From assembly GCA_031580995.1 (NCBI GenBank), contig JAVLCC010000009.1, forward strand, positions 1 through 48,944: DNA of 48,944 nt, given 5' to 3'. Shown here in pieces: positions 15,920 through 23,819 of this stretch. The DNA comes from CAJXVY01 sp031580995 (lineage in GTDB: Bacteria; Actinomycetota; Actinomycetes; Actinomycetales; Microbacteriaceae). Within the stretch, counting starts at the first letter, position 1; the number at the start of each line of letters is the position of its first letter. The notes beneath the pieces are model-generated. The model searched no databases, had not been told where the DNA came from, and saw nothing but the letters and a program-made list of their open reading frames with translations. The translations under genes were made by a program, and so were the position numbers.

Positions 15920-16993
15920 GTGGCCTTAACTATTGGAATTGTCGGATTACCGAATGTCGGAAAGTCGACATTATTCAACGCACTCACTAAAAACAACGCT
16001 CTGGCAGCAAACTATCCGTTTGCTACCATCGAGCCAAACATCGGGGTGGTGAACCTCCCAGATAGTCGTCTTATAAGACTCGCAGAGATATTTCAGAGCA
16101 AAGAAATACTCCCTGCAGTGGTGTCTTTTGTTGACATCGCGGGGATTGTCAAAGGTGCTAGCGAAGGCGAGGGCCTAGGTAATCAGTTTTTGGCAAACAT
16201 CCGAGAGGCTGATGCGATAGCGCAGGTGGTTAGAGGTTTTGCCGATAGTGATGTGGTTCACGTGGATGGAGAGGTTTCTCCATCAAGTGATATTGAAACT
16301 ATCAACACCGAGCTGATTTTGGCTGATTTGCAGACTCTAGAAAAAGCAAAGGCCAGGGTTGAAAAAGAGGTGAAGGCTAAAAAGACCGCCCCAGAGGTTT
16401 TGGTGGCAATTGATGAGGCAACCGAGATTTTGAATAATGGCAAGCCACTCAGCGTTGCAGGCTTTGACACCGAGCCAATCAAAGAACTTGGATTGCTAAC
16501 AGCAAAACCAATGCTGTTTGTTTTCAATGTTGATGAGGGCGTTTTGACAGACAAGGCAAAAATGGCCGAGCTTGCCGCACTGGTTGCCCCTGCCGAGGCT
16601 GTGTTTTTAGATGCCAAGGTTGAAAGCGAGCTGATTGATCTAAGTGTTGAAGAGGCCAATGAACTTTTGCAAAGCCTTGGACAGGCCGAAAGCGGTCTTG
16701 ATCAGCTCGCTCGAATTGGCTTTGAAACCCTCGGATTGCAGACCTATCTGACTGCAGGCCCCAAAGAATCCAGAGCCTGGACAATTCGTCAAGGAGCAAA
16801 AGCCCCGCAGGCAGCGGGTGTTATCCACACTGATTTTGAAAAAGGATTTATCAAAGCCGAAGTTGTGAGCTTTGAAGATTTAGACAGCTTGGGAACAATG
16901 TCTGATGCGAAAGCAGCTGGAAAAGTCCGTCTTGAAGGCAAGGACTATGTCATGAAAGACGGTGACGTGGTCGAGTTCAGGTTCAATAACTGA
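15920..16993 (+). CDS. ychF: Redox-regulated ATPase YchF (OLA1 family)
   Basis: Universally conserved Obg-family P-loop protein that prefers ATP and interacts with ribosomes; involved in translation and stress response. The G1 motif is GLPNVGKST (8-16), G3 is DIAGIVKGASEGEGLGNQFL, and a C-terminal TGS domain (about 275-355) carries TAGPKESRAWTIRQGAKAPQAAG, VIHTDFEKGFIKAEV and DGDVVEFRFN. Length (357) is normal. The GTG start has no ribosome binding site and fits the leaderless motif. Confidence 0.96.
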   Translation: MALTIGIVGLPNVGKSTLFNALTKNNALAANYPFATIEPNIGVVNLPDSRLIRLAEIFQSKEILPAVVSFVDIAGIVKGASEGEGLGNQFLANIREADAIAQVVRGFADSDVVHVDGEVSPSSDIETINTELILADLQTLEKAKARVEKEVKAKKTAPEVLVAIDEATEILNNGKPLSVAGFDTEPIKELGLLTAKPMLFVFNVDEGVLTDKAKMAELAALVAPAEAVFLDAKVESELIDLSVEEANELLQSLGQAESGLDQLARIGFETLGLQTYLTAGPKESRAWTIRQGAKAPQAAGVIHTDFEKGFIKAEVVSFEDLDSLGTMSDAKAAGKVRLEGKDYVMKDGDVVEFRFNN

Positions 16994-17037
16994 TTCTTTT
17001 GGGGAATTATCTTCGAAACTAAAAACTTTGTTTTGAA

Positions 17038-18219
17038 GTGCAAATAGACCTAAGCCAAAGTATTGAAAACCTCTTTGATCAGCACTTCGCTGATCTGACC
17101 ATGGATGATTTGACAATAAGTCCAATTCAAGGTGGTCAAACAGCAGCAGATAGCGCCCTGAATGAATTCAATGTTGCAGGCTATGCCCAGAACCGTTCTC
17201 AGGTATTACCCGAATCAACCCGCGGGGCAAGTGTTTTATCGCCTTATATTCGTCACAACCTGTTGCCACTGGATCGGGTTTGGAAAGAAGTTGGTGGGCC
17301 ATACAAGGATGTTTCTAAATTCCAAGATGAACTTTTATGGCAAGAGTATGCAAGGCATTTATATGCACGTTTGGGTAAAGACCTTTTTGAAAATTTCAGG
17401 TTTGAAGTTCCTTGGAAAACCGAGGGCTATGGCTGGCGTCGAGAGATGTTATGCATTGACACTGTGGTCAATGAATTAGAAACCAAGGGATGGCTTGTCA
17501 ATCAAAGTCGGATGTGGCTTGCCAGTGAGTGGACTGTTCACAACAACAAAGGCTGGCTTTTGGGCCAAGAAGAGTTTTATAAGCATCTACTCGATGGCTC
17601 CAGGGCTGCCAATTTAGCCGGCTGGCAGTGGACGGTGGGTTCAGGTACTGGCAGACCCTATGGTTTTTCAAGATGGCAGGTGAATAAACGCTCACCTGGA
17701 CTGTGTGCAAAATGCCCACTCAACAAAAACTGCCCGGTTGAAAATTTCCCCGAGGAAGCTCAGCTTCCAAGACTTGATAAGCATCCGCTAACAGAAACAG
17801 ATCCAAACCCAGCATTGACAGCCGGACCAGAATCAGTAATTACGAGAGAGGCCCCAGAGGCTGTCTATCTAACCATTGAGTCTTTGGGGGATGCCGATAG
17901 AGCATTGACTGCCCATCCTGATTTGCCGGTTGTGTTTGTGTTCAACAAACCGGCCTTGCAGAAATTACAACTGTCTTCAAAAAGAATTGTTTTTTATTTG
18001 CAAACGTTGAAGGACTTATCCTCGCGCAGAGAGCTAACTGTTTATTTGGACGACCCGAAGAAAATCATCAACGAATCAAGATTTGCCGTTACCTGGGCGC
18101 CTGTTCCAAGTTTTCAAAAGCTGCAGGCAGATTTCGCTGAGCTACACCCCTGGCCTTGGCTTAGAAAACCACATGCGGGTTCAATTAGAAGTTTTTCTGC
18201 TTGGAGATCTAAGTTTTAG
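17038..18219 (+). CDS. Photolyase/cryptochrome-like flavoprotein with inverted (permuted) domain order
   Basis: A 393-residue protein that opens with a class I-like photolyase FAD-binding helical domain (about 28-240): ASVLSPYIRH, FQDELLWQEYARHLY, LVNQSRMWLASEW and RAANLAGWQWTVGSGTG. The flavin-contacting Asn (Asn192) and two redox-chain tryptophans (Trp173, Trp196) are kept; the usual HNR is VNQ here. After a linker, residues 274-375 resemble the N-terminal Rossmann domain of photolyases (VYLTIESLGDADRAL, LPVVFVF, RELTVYLDDPKKII), ending GSIRSFSAWR. The order is thus reversed from all photolyases I know. The only four cysteines, Cys139 and Cys223-x2-Cys226-x5-Cys232, could bind an Fe-S cluster or zinc. 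Start GTG 17038 is provisional; ATG 17101 is possible. Light-driven repair versus signalling is undecided. Confidence 0.85.
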   Translation: MQIDLSQSIENLFDQHFADLTMDDLTISPIQGGQTAADSALNEFNVAGYAQNRSQVLPESTRGASVLSPYIRHNLLPLDRVWKEVGGPYKDVSKFQDELLWQEYARHLYARLGKDLFENFRFEVPWKTEGYGWRREMLCIDTVVNELETKGWLVNQSRMWLASEWTVHNNKGWLLGQEEFYKHLLDGSRAANLAGWQWTVGSGTGRPYGFSRWQVNKRSPGLCAKCPLNKNCPVENFPEEAQLPRLDKHPLTETDPNPALTAGPESVITREAPEAVYLTIESLGDADRALTAHPDLPVVFVFNKPALQKLQLSSKRIVFYLQTLKDLSSRRELTVYLDDPKKIINESRFAVTWAPVPSFQKLQADFAELHPWPWLRKPHAGSIRSFSAWRSKF

Positions 18220-18719
18220 TTTTTTATAAACCTGTTATCGCCAACGGCAGTGTTATTTTCAGGAACATCTTTGGTGATGACCGCATTAGCGCCGATTTTG
18301 ACATTGTCACCAACATTGATTGGTCCAATTAGTTTTGCACCAGCGCCAATAATCACGTTATTGCCAACGGTTGGATGGCGCTTTCCTTCTTTGAGGGATT
18401 TCCCGCCGAGGGTGACTCCGTGATACATCAACACGTCATTGCCGATTTCGGCGGTTTCGCCAATGACGACTCCCATGCCGTGATCGATTACAACTCTTTT
18501 GCCGATTTTGGCACCAGGGTGAATCTCTATGCCTGTAATCCAGCGGGTGATGTTTGCAAACATTCTTGAAAGGGTTCTGAGTTTGAGTTTATAAATGCGA
18601 TGCCAAAGCCTGTGCCAAAGGATTGCGTGAAAACCATGCGAGGTTAGCACTAGCTCAATAGCTGATCTGGTTGCGGGATCCCGCTCCATGCCAGCTTTGA
18701 TGTCATCGCCTAGGCTCAA
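18216..18719 (-). CDS. cysE: Serine O-acetyltransferase (short form)
   Basis: Acetylates serine from acetyl-CoA to give O-acetylserine, the CysK substrate. The left-handed beta-helix hexapeptide repeats occupy most of the C-terminal half (IEIHPGAKIGKRVVIDHGMG, VVIGETAEIGNDVLMYHGVT), with the catalytic His in HGMGVVIG and the lysine-rich loop LGGKSLKEGKRHP. At 167 residues it lacks the long N-terminal helical domain of E. coli CysE, as is usual for actinobacterial enzymes. The TTG start overlaps the cysK stop by 4 bp. The terminal residues VGDNRFIKN might still contact CysK, since its C-terminal Ile-Lys-Asn resembles but is not the canonical ending. Confidence 0.94.
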   Translation of the reverse strand: MSLGDDIKAGMERDPATRSAIELVLTSHGFHAILWHRLWHRIYKLKLRTLSRMFANITRWITGIEIHPGAKIGKRVVIDHGMGVVIGETAEIGNDVLMYHGVTLGGKSLKEGKRHPTVGNNVIIGAGAKLIGPINVGDNVKIGANAVITKDVPENNTAVGDNRFIKN

Positions 18720-19663
18720 AGGTTAGGGCCACCCTCCTGGCGAAGATCTTCATATAAAACAGTCGATAGATAGCGCTCACCGAAGCTTGGGATAATCACG
18801 ACGATTCTCTTCCCCTTCATTTCGGGACGGTTGGCGACCTGGTGAGCGGCCCACAGAGCAGAACCGGAACTGATTCCAGCAAGGATTCCCTCCTGGTCAC
18901 TAGCCATTCGAGCAAAGCGAATTGATTCCTTGGTTGGTGCATCCAAAACTTCATCATAGATTTCGGTGTCCAAGATATCTGGAACAAAGTTTGCACCAAT
19001 TCCCTGCAATGGGTGCCCTGCAGGTTCCCCGCCGTTCAAAATTGGACTGGCTTCTGGCTCAACCGCAAAGATCTTGATATCTGGGTTGTGTTTTCTAAGG
19101 GTCTGTCCGGAACCTGTGATTGTTCCGCCGGTTCCGATTCCAGCAACTAATGCATCAACTGTTCCATCGGTGTCATTCCAGATCTCTTCACCTGTGGTGT
19201 TGCGGTGGATTTCTGGGTTTGCCTCGTTTGCAAACTGGCGAACCAAAACAGCGTCCGATTCTCCACCGATTTCTTCGGCTTTAGCAACGGCTGCGCGCAT
19301 TCCACCCTCGCCTGCAGGGGTTAGCACCAATTCCGCTCCATAAGCCTTCAGAAGCGTTCTGCGCTCCATGCTCATTGAATCTGGCATCACCAGCACTACG
19401 CGGTATCCGCGGGCTGCACCGACCATTGCAAGGGCAATGCCTGTGTTACCACTGGTGGCCTCAACAATTGTTCCGCCTGGTTTGAGCTGACCTGATTTTT
19501 CAGCGGCATCCACCATTGCAATACCGATGCGGTCTTTGACCGTGGCGGAGGGGTTATAAAACTCAAGCTTTGCAAATACTTCGGCGTTATCTCCCATGAT
19601 GCGGTTGAGTCGAACCAGTGGAGTGTTACCAACTACCTGGGTGATGTTGTCATAAATCTTCAT
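18716..19663 (-). CDS. cysK: Cysteine synthase A (O-acetylserine sulfhydrylase)
   Basis: PLP enzyme making cysteine from O-acetylserine and sulfide. The PLP lysine is in PSATVKDRIG (about residue 43), the substrate loop is EATSGNTGIALA and the phosphate loop GIGTGGTITGSGQ. Length (315) is typical. ATG 19663 has a GAGGAC ribosome binding site. It is the first gene of a two-gene cysK-cysE operon, and the 4-bp overlap implies translational coupling. Confidence 0.96.
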   Translation of the reverse strand: MKIYDNITQVVGNTPLVRLNRIMGDNAEVFAKLEFYNPSATVKDRIGIAMVDAAEKSGQLKPGGTIVEATSGNTGIALAMVGAARGYRVVLVMPDSMSMERRTLLKAYGAELVLTPAGEGGMRAAVAKAEEIGGESDAVLVRQFANEANPEIHRNTTGEEIWNDTDGTVDALVAGIGTGGTITGSGQTLRKHNPDIKIFAVEPEASPILNGGEPAGHPLQGIGANFVPDILDTEIYDEVLDAPTKESIRFARMASDQEGILAGISSGSALWAAHQVANRPEMKGKRIVVIIPSFGERYLSTVLYEDLRQEGGPNL

Positions 19664-19726
19664 ATTGTCCTCGGTTTCTAAAAAACCCTTTCAACCTAAC
19701 TGGAGATGTTAGCGAATGCTTCCTTG

Positions 19727-20482
19727 TTACTGATTCTGAATCTGCGAAGTTTTCAGTTTTTGAATGGTTTTTTCACTCAAACCGCTATCCAGCAGCATGT
19801 TTTTAAGCCCGCCGTGTTCCAATTCAGCAAGGGTTATAAATCTATCCATTGCTTCTCTGTCTGCTCGTAATAATGCTCCTGCTCGCATGATCGCTTCCTC
19901 GCTAAACATCGGTTGCAGTCTCATTAGTCTGTTTAGAACCTTTGGCATATTTGTCTGCGTGTGACTGAAGTCATCCAAAATATGCTCTTTGTCGGTATCC
20001 AGAGCACTTAGCATGCTGGCTGCGAATATCCCGGTTCGGTCTTTGCCCGCAGCACAGTGAAACACAACTGGCTTTTCACTCTCAGCAATAGCTTCAATGC
20101 CTTGGGTAACCAATGGTGCAACTTGGCCCATTAGATAGAAATACCACTGTCCCAGATCATCAGCTGAAAAACTCTCATCAAAGATTTTATGCAGCACCTG
20201 ACCTGAATCACCAGAGGATTCAATCAATGGCAGATTGAGATAACCCTGAACGTGATTGGCAATTGGCCCTCGACCAGATTTGGTTTCATTGAGATCTCTG
20301 AAATCAATCACCATTGAGATATCAAGCTTTGCTAAACGCTCTGCTTCCTGATCATCAATGGAGCTGATGTCATCGGAACGGTAGCTGAAGTTATCTTTGA
20401 TAACTCCGTGGGCTGTGACAATGCCACCGAGGTGTCTGAAATTGGCAAGCTTTCCCTCGGGGTGGTTTTTGTCAATTAGCAT
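19727..20482 (-). CDS. Tyrosine-protein phosphatase (PtpB/Y_phosphatase3-like)
   Basis: Protein or lipid phosphatase of 251 residues with the Cys-x5-Arg P-loop in VVFHCAAGKDRTGI. The N-terminal segment NFRHLGGIVTAHGVIKDNFSYRSDDIS and the middle MVIDFRDLNETKSG are typical of the mycobacterial PtpB-like family, in which the general-acid aspartate precedes the P-loop. Substrate is unknown. It is divergent from a small lipoprotein gene. A TAATCT element 7 bp upstream of the ATG suggests a leaderless transcript. Confidence 0.88.
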   Translation of the reverse strand: MLIDKNHPEGKLANFRHLGGIVTAHGVIKDNFSYRSDDISSIDDQEAERLAKLDISMVIDFRDLNETKSGRGPIANHVQGYLNLPLIESSGDSGQVLHKIFDESFSADDLGQWYFYLMGQVAPLVTQGIEAIAESEKPVVFHCAAGKDRTGIFAASMLSALDTDKEHILDDFSHTQTNMPKVLNRLMRLQPMFSEEAIMRAGALLRADREAMDRFITLAELEHGGLKNMLLDSGLSEKTIQKLKTSQIQNQ

Positions 20483-20489
20483 GCGACAC

Positions 20490-20495
20490 AGATTA
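20490..20495 (-). promoter_or_regulatory. Probable -10 element (TAATCT) of the phosphatase gene
   Basis: Minus-strand TAATCT with a 7-nt spacer before the ATG at 20482; no ribosome binding site. Confidence 0.4.
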
Positions 20496-20541
20496 CCGCC
20501 TACAGGTAAGCATCAGCTGAACTTGAGATGATTAGTTCTTC

Positions 20542-20883
20542 ATGAAAAAACTTTTATTGCTCACCCCCTTGGTTTTGGCCGGTTGCACCGTGAACCCGGC
20601 ACAGGTTGCAGCCGATGCAGCCTTCTGCTCCTCGGCTGAGAGTATTCTTCAAAACCTCAGTGAAGCTTATGAAAACCAAGTTGTTGACAGTGAGTTTGTT
20701 TTATCAGCAACGGATTTTTTATCTTCCATCACCGAACCCCTCAGTGAAGAATTAGAGCAGGACATTGACAACCTCAGCGCTCAGCTTTCCTCCTCTGCTC
20801 CGGTGAGCGAGACCAGCGAGGCTATTGACAGGCTTGTGGCGGATATAAATCTTCGCTGTCAACAAGTCGGAGTTGAGTTTTAG
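20542..20883 (+). CDS. Small predicted lipoprotein, unknown function
   Basis: A 113-residue protein with a lipoprotein signal peptide: a basic start, hydrophobic core and lipobox LAGC (Cys15). The mature part is acidic and helical (about 22-105) and contains two more cysteines, one near residue 29 and one near residue 107, that could pair outside the cell. I recognise no family. It lies between the divergent phosphatase and glpX, which follows 24 bp later. The coding call rests on the clean signal peptide and codon use like the neighbours. Confidence 0.65.
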   Translation: MKKLLLLTPLVLAGCTVNPAQVAADAAFCSSAESILQNLSEAYENQVVDSEFVLSATDFLSSITEPLSEELEQDIDNLSAQLSSSAPVSETSEAIDRLVADINLRCQQVGVEF

Positions 20884-20893
20884 AGATTAGGGC

Positions 20894-20899
20894 TAGGCT
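20894..20899 (+). promoter_or_regulatory. Possible -10 element (TAGGCT) of glpX
   Basis: TAGGCT lies 8 nt upstream of ATG 20908, implying a leader of about 0-2 nt; no ribosome binding site is seen for this ATG. Confidence 0.4.
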
Positions 20900-20907
20900 T
20901 TGTGATT

Positions 20908-21879
20908 ATGGAACAACCATCCCTTCACCCAGATAGAAACCTTGCCATGGAGCTAGTTCGCGCCACTGAAGCGGCAGCGATTAGGGCCTATCCGTTTATT
21001 GGTCGAGGGGATAAAAATGCAGCTGACGGGGCAGCGGTTGATGCCATGCGAGCTTTTTTAGCAACTGTGAACTTCCAAGGCAAAGTGGTAATCGGAGAAG
21101 GCGAGAAAGATGATGCGCCAATGCTATTCAACGGTGAAATCGTTGGATCCGGTGAAGGACCAGAGACAGACATTGCAGTTGACCCAATTGATGGAACTTC
21201 GCTGACTGCAGCCGGTCGCATGAATGCCATAAGTGTCATTGCAGTCAGCGACCGAGGAAGCATGCTGGATGCCTCCTCTGTCTACAAAATGGACAAGCTG
21301 GTCACAGGTGCTGCTGGTGTTGGGGTAGTGGATATCAGAAAGCCGTTGGTTGAGAACATCGCGGCTTATGCCAAAAATGCTGGCAAAAAAGCCGAGGATG
21401 TGTTGGTGGCGATTTTGGATCGCGATTACAACGAGCACTACATCGAGCAAATCAGAGAAGCTGGTGCAAGAACAAGGCTTTTGCGCGATGGTGATGTTGC
21501 CGGAGGGATTCAGGCAGCCAGGGAATCATCCAGAGTTGATATGTGTGTGGGGATTGGTGGGTCCCCAGAGGGAATCGTGACGGCTTGTGGGATTTCTGCC
21601 CTGGGTGGTCACATGCAGGGTATTTTGCACCCAAGAGAAGATTTTGAGCGAGTTGCTGGGGAAAAAGCAGGACTTAAGTTTGATCACGTTTATGAAATGA
21701 ACGAAATGGTTGCAAGCGAGAATACTTTTTTCATTGCAACTGGAGTCACTGACGGAGCAATGTTGGAGGGCGTGAAGCGAAAAGGCAGTCGAGTGATAAC
21801 CGAAAGCATTGCCATCAGAGGTAAATCAAGAACCGTCAGAACAATCAGTGCTGAGTACTCACTCGACCGTTGGAGCTAA
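20908..21879 (+). CDS. glpX: Class II fructose-1,6-bisphosphatase
   Basis: Gluconeogenic phosphatase hydrolysing fructose-1,6-bisphosphate. Motifs of the GlpX/lithium-sensitive phosphatase fold are present: VVIGEGEKDDAPML, DIAVDPIDGTSLTAAG (metal-binding aspartates) and the C-terminal ATGVTDGAMLEGVKR. Length (about 323) is normal; this is the only FBPase class in most actinobacteria. ATG 20908 is preferred over GTG 20902 because of the TAGGCT element. The last 21 bp overlap the convergent transporter gene. Confidence 0.95.
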   Translation: MEQPSLHPDRNLAMELVRATEAAAIRAYPFIGRGDKNAADGAAVDAMRAFLATVNFQGKVVIGEGEKDDAPMLFNGEIVGSGEGPETDIAVDPIDGTSLTAAGRMNAISVIAVSDRGSMLDASSVYKMDKLVTGAAGVGVVDIRKPLVENIAAYAKNAGKKAEDVLVAILDRDYNEHYIEQIREAGARTRLLRDGDVAGGIQAARESSRVDMCVGIGGSPEGIVTACGISALGGHMQGILHPREDFERVAGEKAGLKFDHVYEMNEMVASENTFFIATGVTDGAMLEGVKRKGSRVITESIAIRGKSRTVRTISAEYSLDRWS

Positions 21880-23040
21880 TTCATCCTCGATAAATCTCTT
21901 TTTGGAAAGAGTTATCGCAGCAGTTATTACCAGTAAATTACTTGCCCCAATTACAGCCAGAACAATCTCCCAGCCACCCGTTAGGTCTCTAATAAAACCA
22001 ACGCTCAGAGTTGTCACACTGGCTGCGCTATAGCCTAAAAACTGAGCAAAACTAGAAATCTGCAAAACAGTATCTGGATAACGGCTTCTGAGGTTGAATA
22101 GCGCCAGTGATAGCGGGAAGGTCAGCTGGGCAAGGCCTAAAAACACAATAAACACAAATATCAGTTCGGGAACAAAAATAAACCCCAGCGAACCAATCAC
22201 CCCGCTTGACCCAGCACCCGCAACTATCAACCACTGGGTATTTGGAAACTTTTCTGCCAATAAAGGTGCGATAAGGCCAGCGGGCAATCCCATGAAGGCA
22301 AATATTGATAGCAATAAAGCCGCCTGGCCAACATCGACTCCTGCATGCTCAACCGCAATTGTTGGTAACCAGCCAAAAGAGAGATAGGCGGTGATTGCAG
22401 AGACTAGGAATATGGTCATCACCGCAACTGCGGTGGGGGATTGAAATAAAGGCAATTTAGCGGGTTTGACACTGAGTTCAACTTTTTTGTTTTCTTTCAA
22501 AAGTGCCGCTGCCGGAATCAGAATCAATGCAGCTAAAACCGCCCACTGAGCAAGTGAGACCCGCCAGCCAAAACTCTCTGCCACAGAAACTGCAATAAGT
22601 GGCGGAACAAAGGTTCCAAAACTAATAAAGGTTATGTAAACGGTTGTCAGAAGCCCTATGTGGTTTGGGAAATATCTGCGAATGATTGATGGCAGGATCA
22701 GATTTCCAACACCCATCCCGGCAAGTGCTACCAGAGAACCAACGATTAACCACTCTCCGCTGATTGCCAAACCGCGCATCAGGTGGCCCGCAAAGATCAT
22801 TCCTCCAACAATTAGCGAGGTCATTTCAAGACCCAGTCTTCTAGCGGGCCTTGTCCCCAAAAGAGCACCGATTGCAAACATCACCGGTGCTGTTGCGGCA
22901 ATCAAAGATTCAGTGATGGAGGTTATGCCGAGATCTTCACGAATGAAAAAAACCACAGGCGAGAATGAAGTAACAGCGCTTCGCAAGTTTGCAGCAAGAA
23001 AAACAACTAGCGCGACCGCCAGCACCAGTCGAAGTTTCAA
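21859..23040 (-). CDS. MFS transporter, CynX/NimT-like
   Basis: A 393-residue major facilitator with about 12 membrane helices. The start, with NLRSAVTSFSPVVFFIREDLGI after helix 1, resembles the CynX/NimT (cyanate or 2-nitroimidazole transporter) branch; loop 2-3 has the basic ARRLGLEMTS segment. The substrate is unknown. It is the last gene of aroA-rsgA-hisN-MFS, overlapping hisN by 4 bp; the operon gives no obvious substrate clue. Confidence 0.85.
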   Translation of the reverse strand: MKLRLVLAVALVVFLAANLRSAVTSFSPVVFFIREDLGITSITESLIAATAPVMFAIGALLGTRPARRLGLEMTSLIVGGMIFAGHLMRGLAISGEWLIVGSLVALAGMGVGNLILPSIIRRYFPNHIGLLTTVYITFISFGTFVPPLIAVSVAESFGWRVSLAQWAVLAALILIPAAALLKENKKVELSVKPAKLPLFQSPTAVAVMTIFLVSAITAYLSFGWLPTIAVEHAGVDVGQAALLLSIFAFMGLPAGLIAPLLAEKFPNTQWLIVAGAGSSGVIGSLGFIFVPELIFVFIVFLGLAQLTFPLSLALFNLRSRYPDTVLQISSFAQFLGYSAASVTTLSVGFIRDLTGGWEIVLAVIGASNLLVITAAITLSKKRFIEDELAPTVE

Positions 23041-23819
23041 CTAATCAACTCACTCAGTTGGTTATCCAATAATCCATTACTGCACATCACCTTGGATGTC
23101 TCTGCTGTGAGCTCTCCAGATTGATCTCTGAATATCCCACCGGCTTCTGTGACTATCGGGGCCAGTGCTGCCCAGTCATAGATTTTTAGATGACTCTCAG
23201 CACTGATGTCAACTACCCCCTCAGCGACAAGCATGTGTGACCAAAAATCACCATAGGCCCTAGTTCTCCAGACTTTTTTGGATATCTCCCAAAGTTTTTC
23301 AAGTTCTCCGTTTTCATCCCAAAGTTCAATGCTTGAAAAGCTAAATGAAGCATCAGCGATGTCTCTGACCTTAGAAACTTTCAATTCGCGAATGGTGCCA
23401 TCTATGTCTTTTGTGAAAGCACCCTGGTCCTTGGACCCCCACCACCTTCTGCCCATGGCAGGTGCACTAACAACACCCAAGACATATTCACCATCGACTC
23501 TGAGGGCAATCAAAGTTGCCCAAACAGGGACACCCCTTAGAAAATTTGCAGTGCCATCAATCGGGTCGATAATCCAAACTCGCTCTGAATCTCCGCTGGT
23601 TCCAAATTCTTCACCAATGATTGAATCCTCTGCTCGTGCGTAGGCCAATTGAGCCCTGATTGCATCCTCCACTGATTTATCAGCATCAGTCACCGGAGTC
23701 CTGTCAGGCTTAGTTTCAACCTGCAGATCCATTGAGCGAAATCTTTGCATTGATAACTCATCGGCGACATCTGCAAGTCTTTGCGCAAGCTCCATGTCTG
23801 TGTTTATTTGCGCTCCCAT
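23037..23819 (-). CDS. hisN: Histidinol-phosphatase, inositol monophosphatase family
   Basis: Mg-dependent phosphatase of 260 residues in the IMPase fold. Metal-binding motifs: IIGEEFG (Glu), VWIIDPIDGTANFLRGVP (Asp-x-Ile-Asp-Gly-Thr) and the C-terminal IYDWAALAPIVTEAGG. The RMPVWAT-like segment here (GVPVWATLIAL) and length match actinobacterial HisN, which dephosphorylates histidinol phosphate; a generic inositol or nucleotide phosphatase is possible. ATG 23819 follows a GGAGG site located inside the end of rsgA (16-bp overlap). Confidence 0.85.
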   Translation of the reverse strand: MGAQINTDMELAQRLADVADELSMQRFRSMDLQVETKPDRTPVTDADKSVEDAIRAQLAYARAEDSIIGEEFGTSGDSERVWIIDPIDGTANFLRGVPVWATLIALRVDGEYVLGVVSAPAMGRRWWGSKDQGAFTKDIDGTIRELKVSKVRDIADASFSFSSIELWDENGELEKLWEISKKVWRTRAYGDFWSHMLVAEGVVDISAESHLKIYDWAALAPIVTEAGGIFRDQSGELTAETSKVMCSNGLLDNQLSELIS

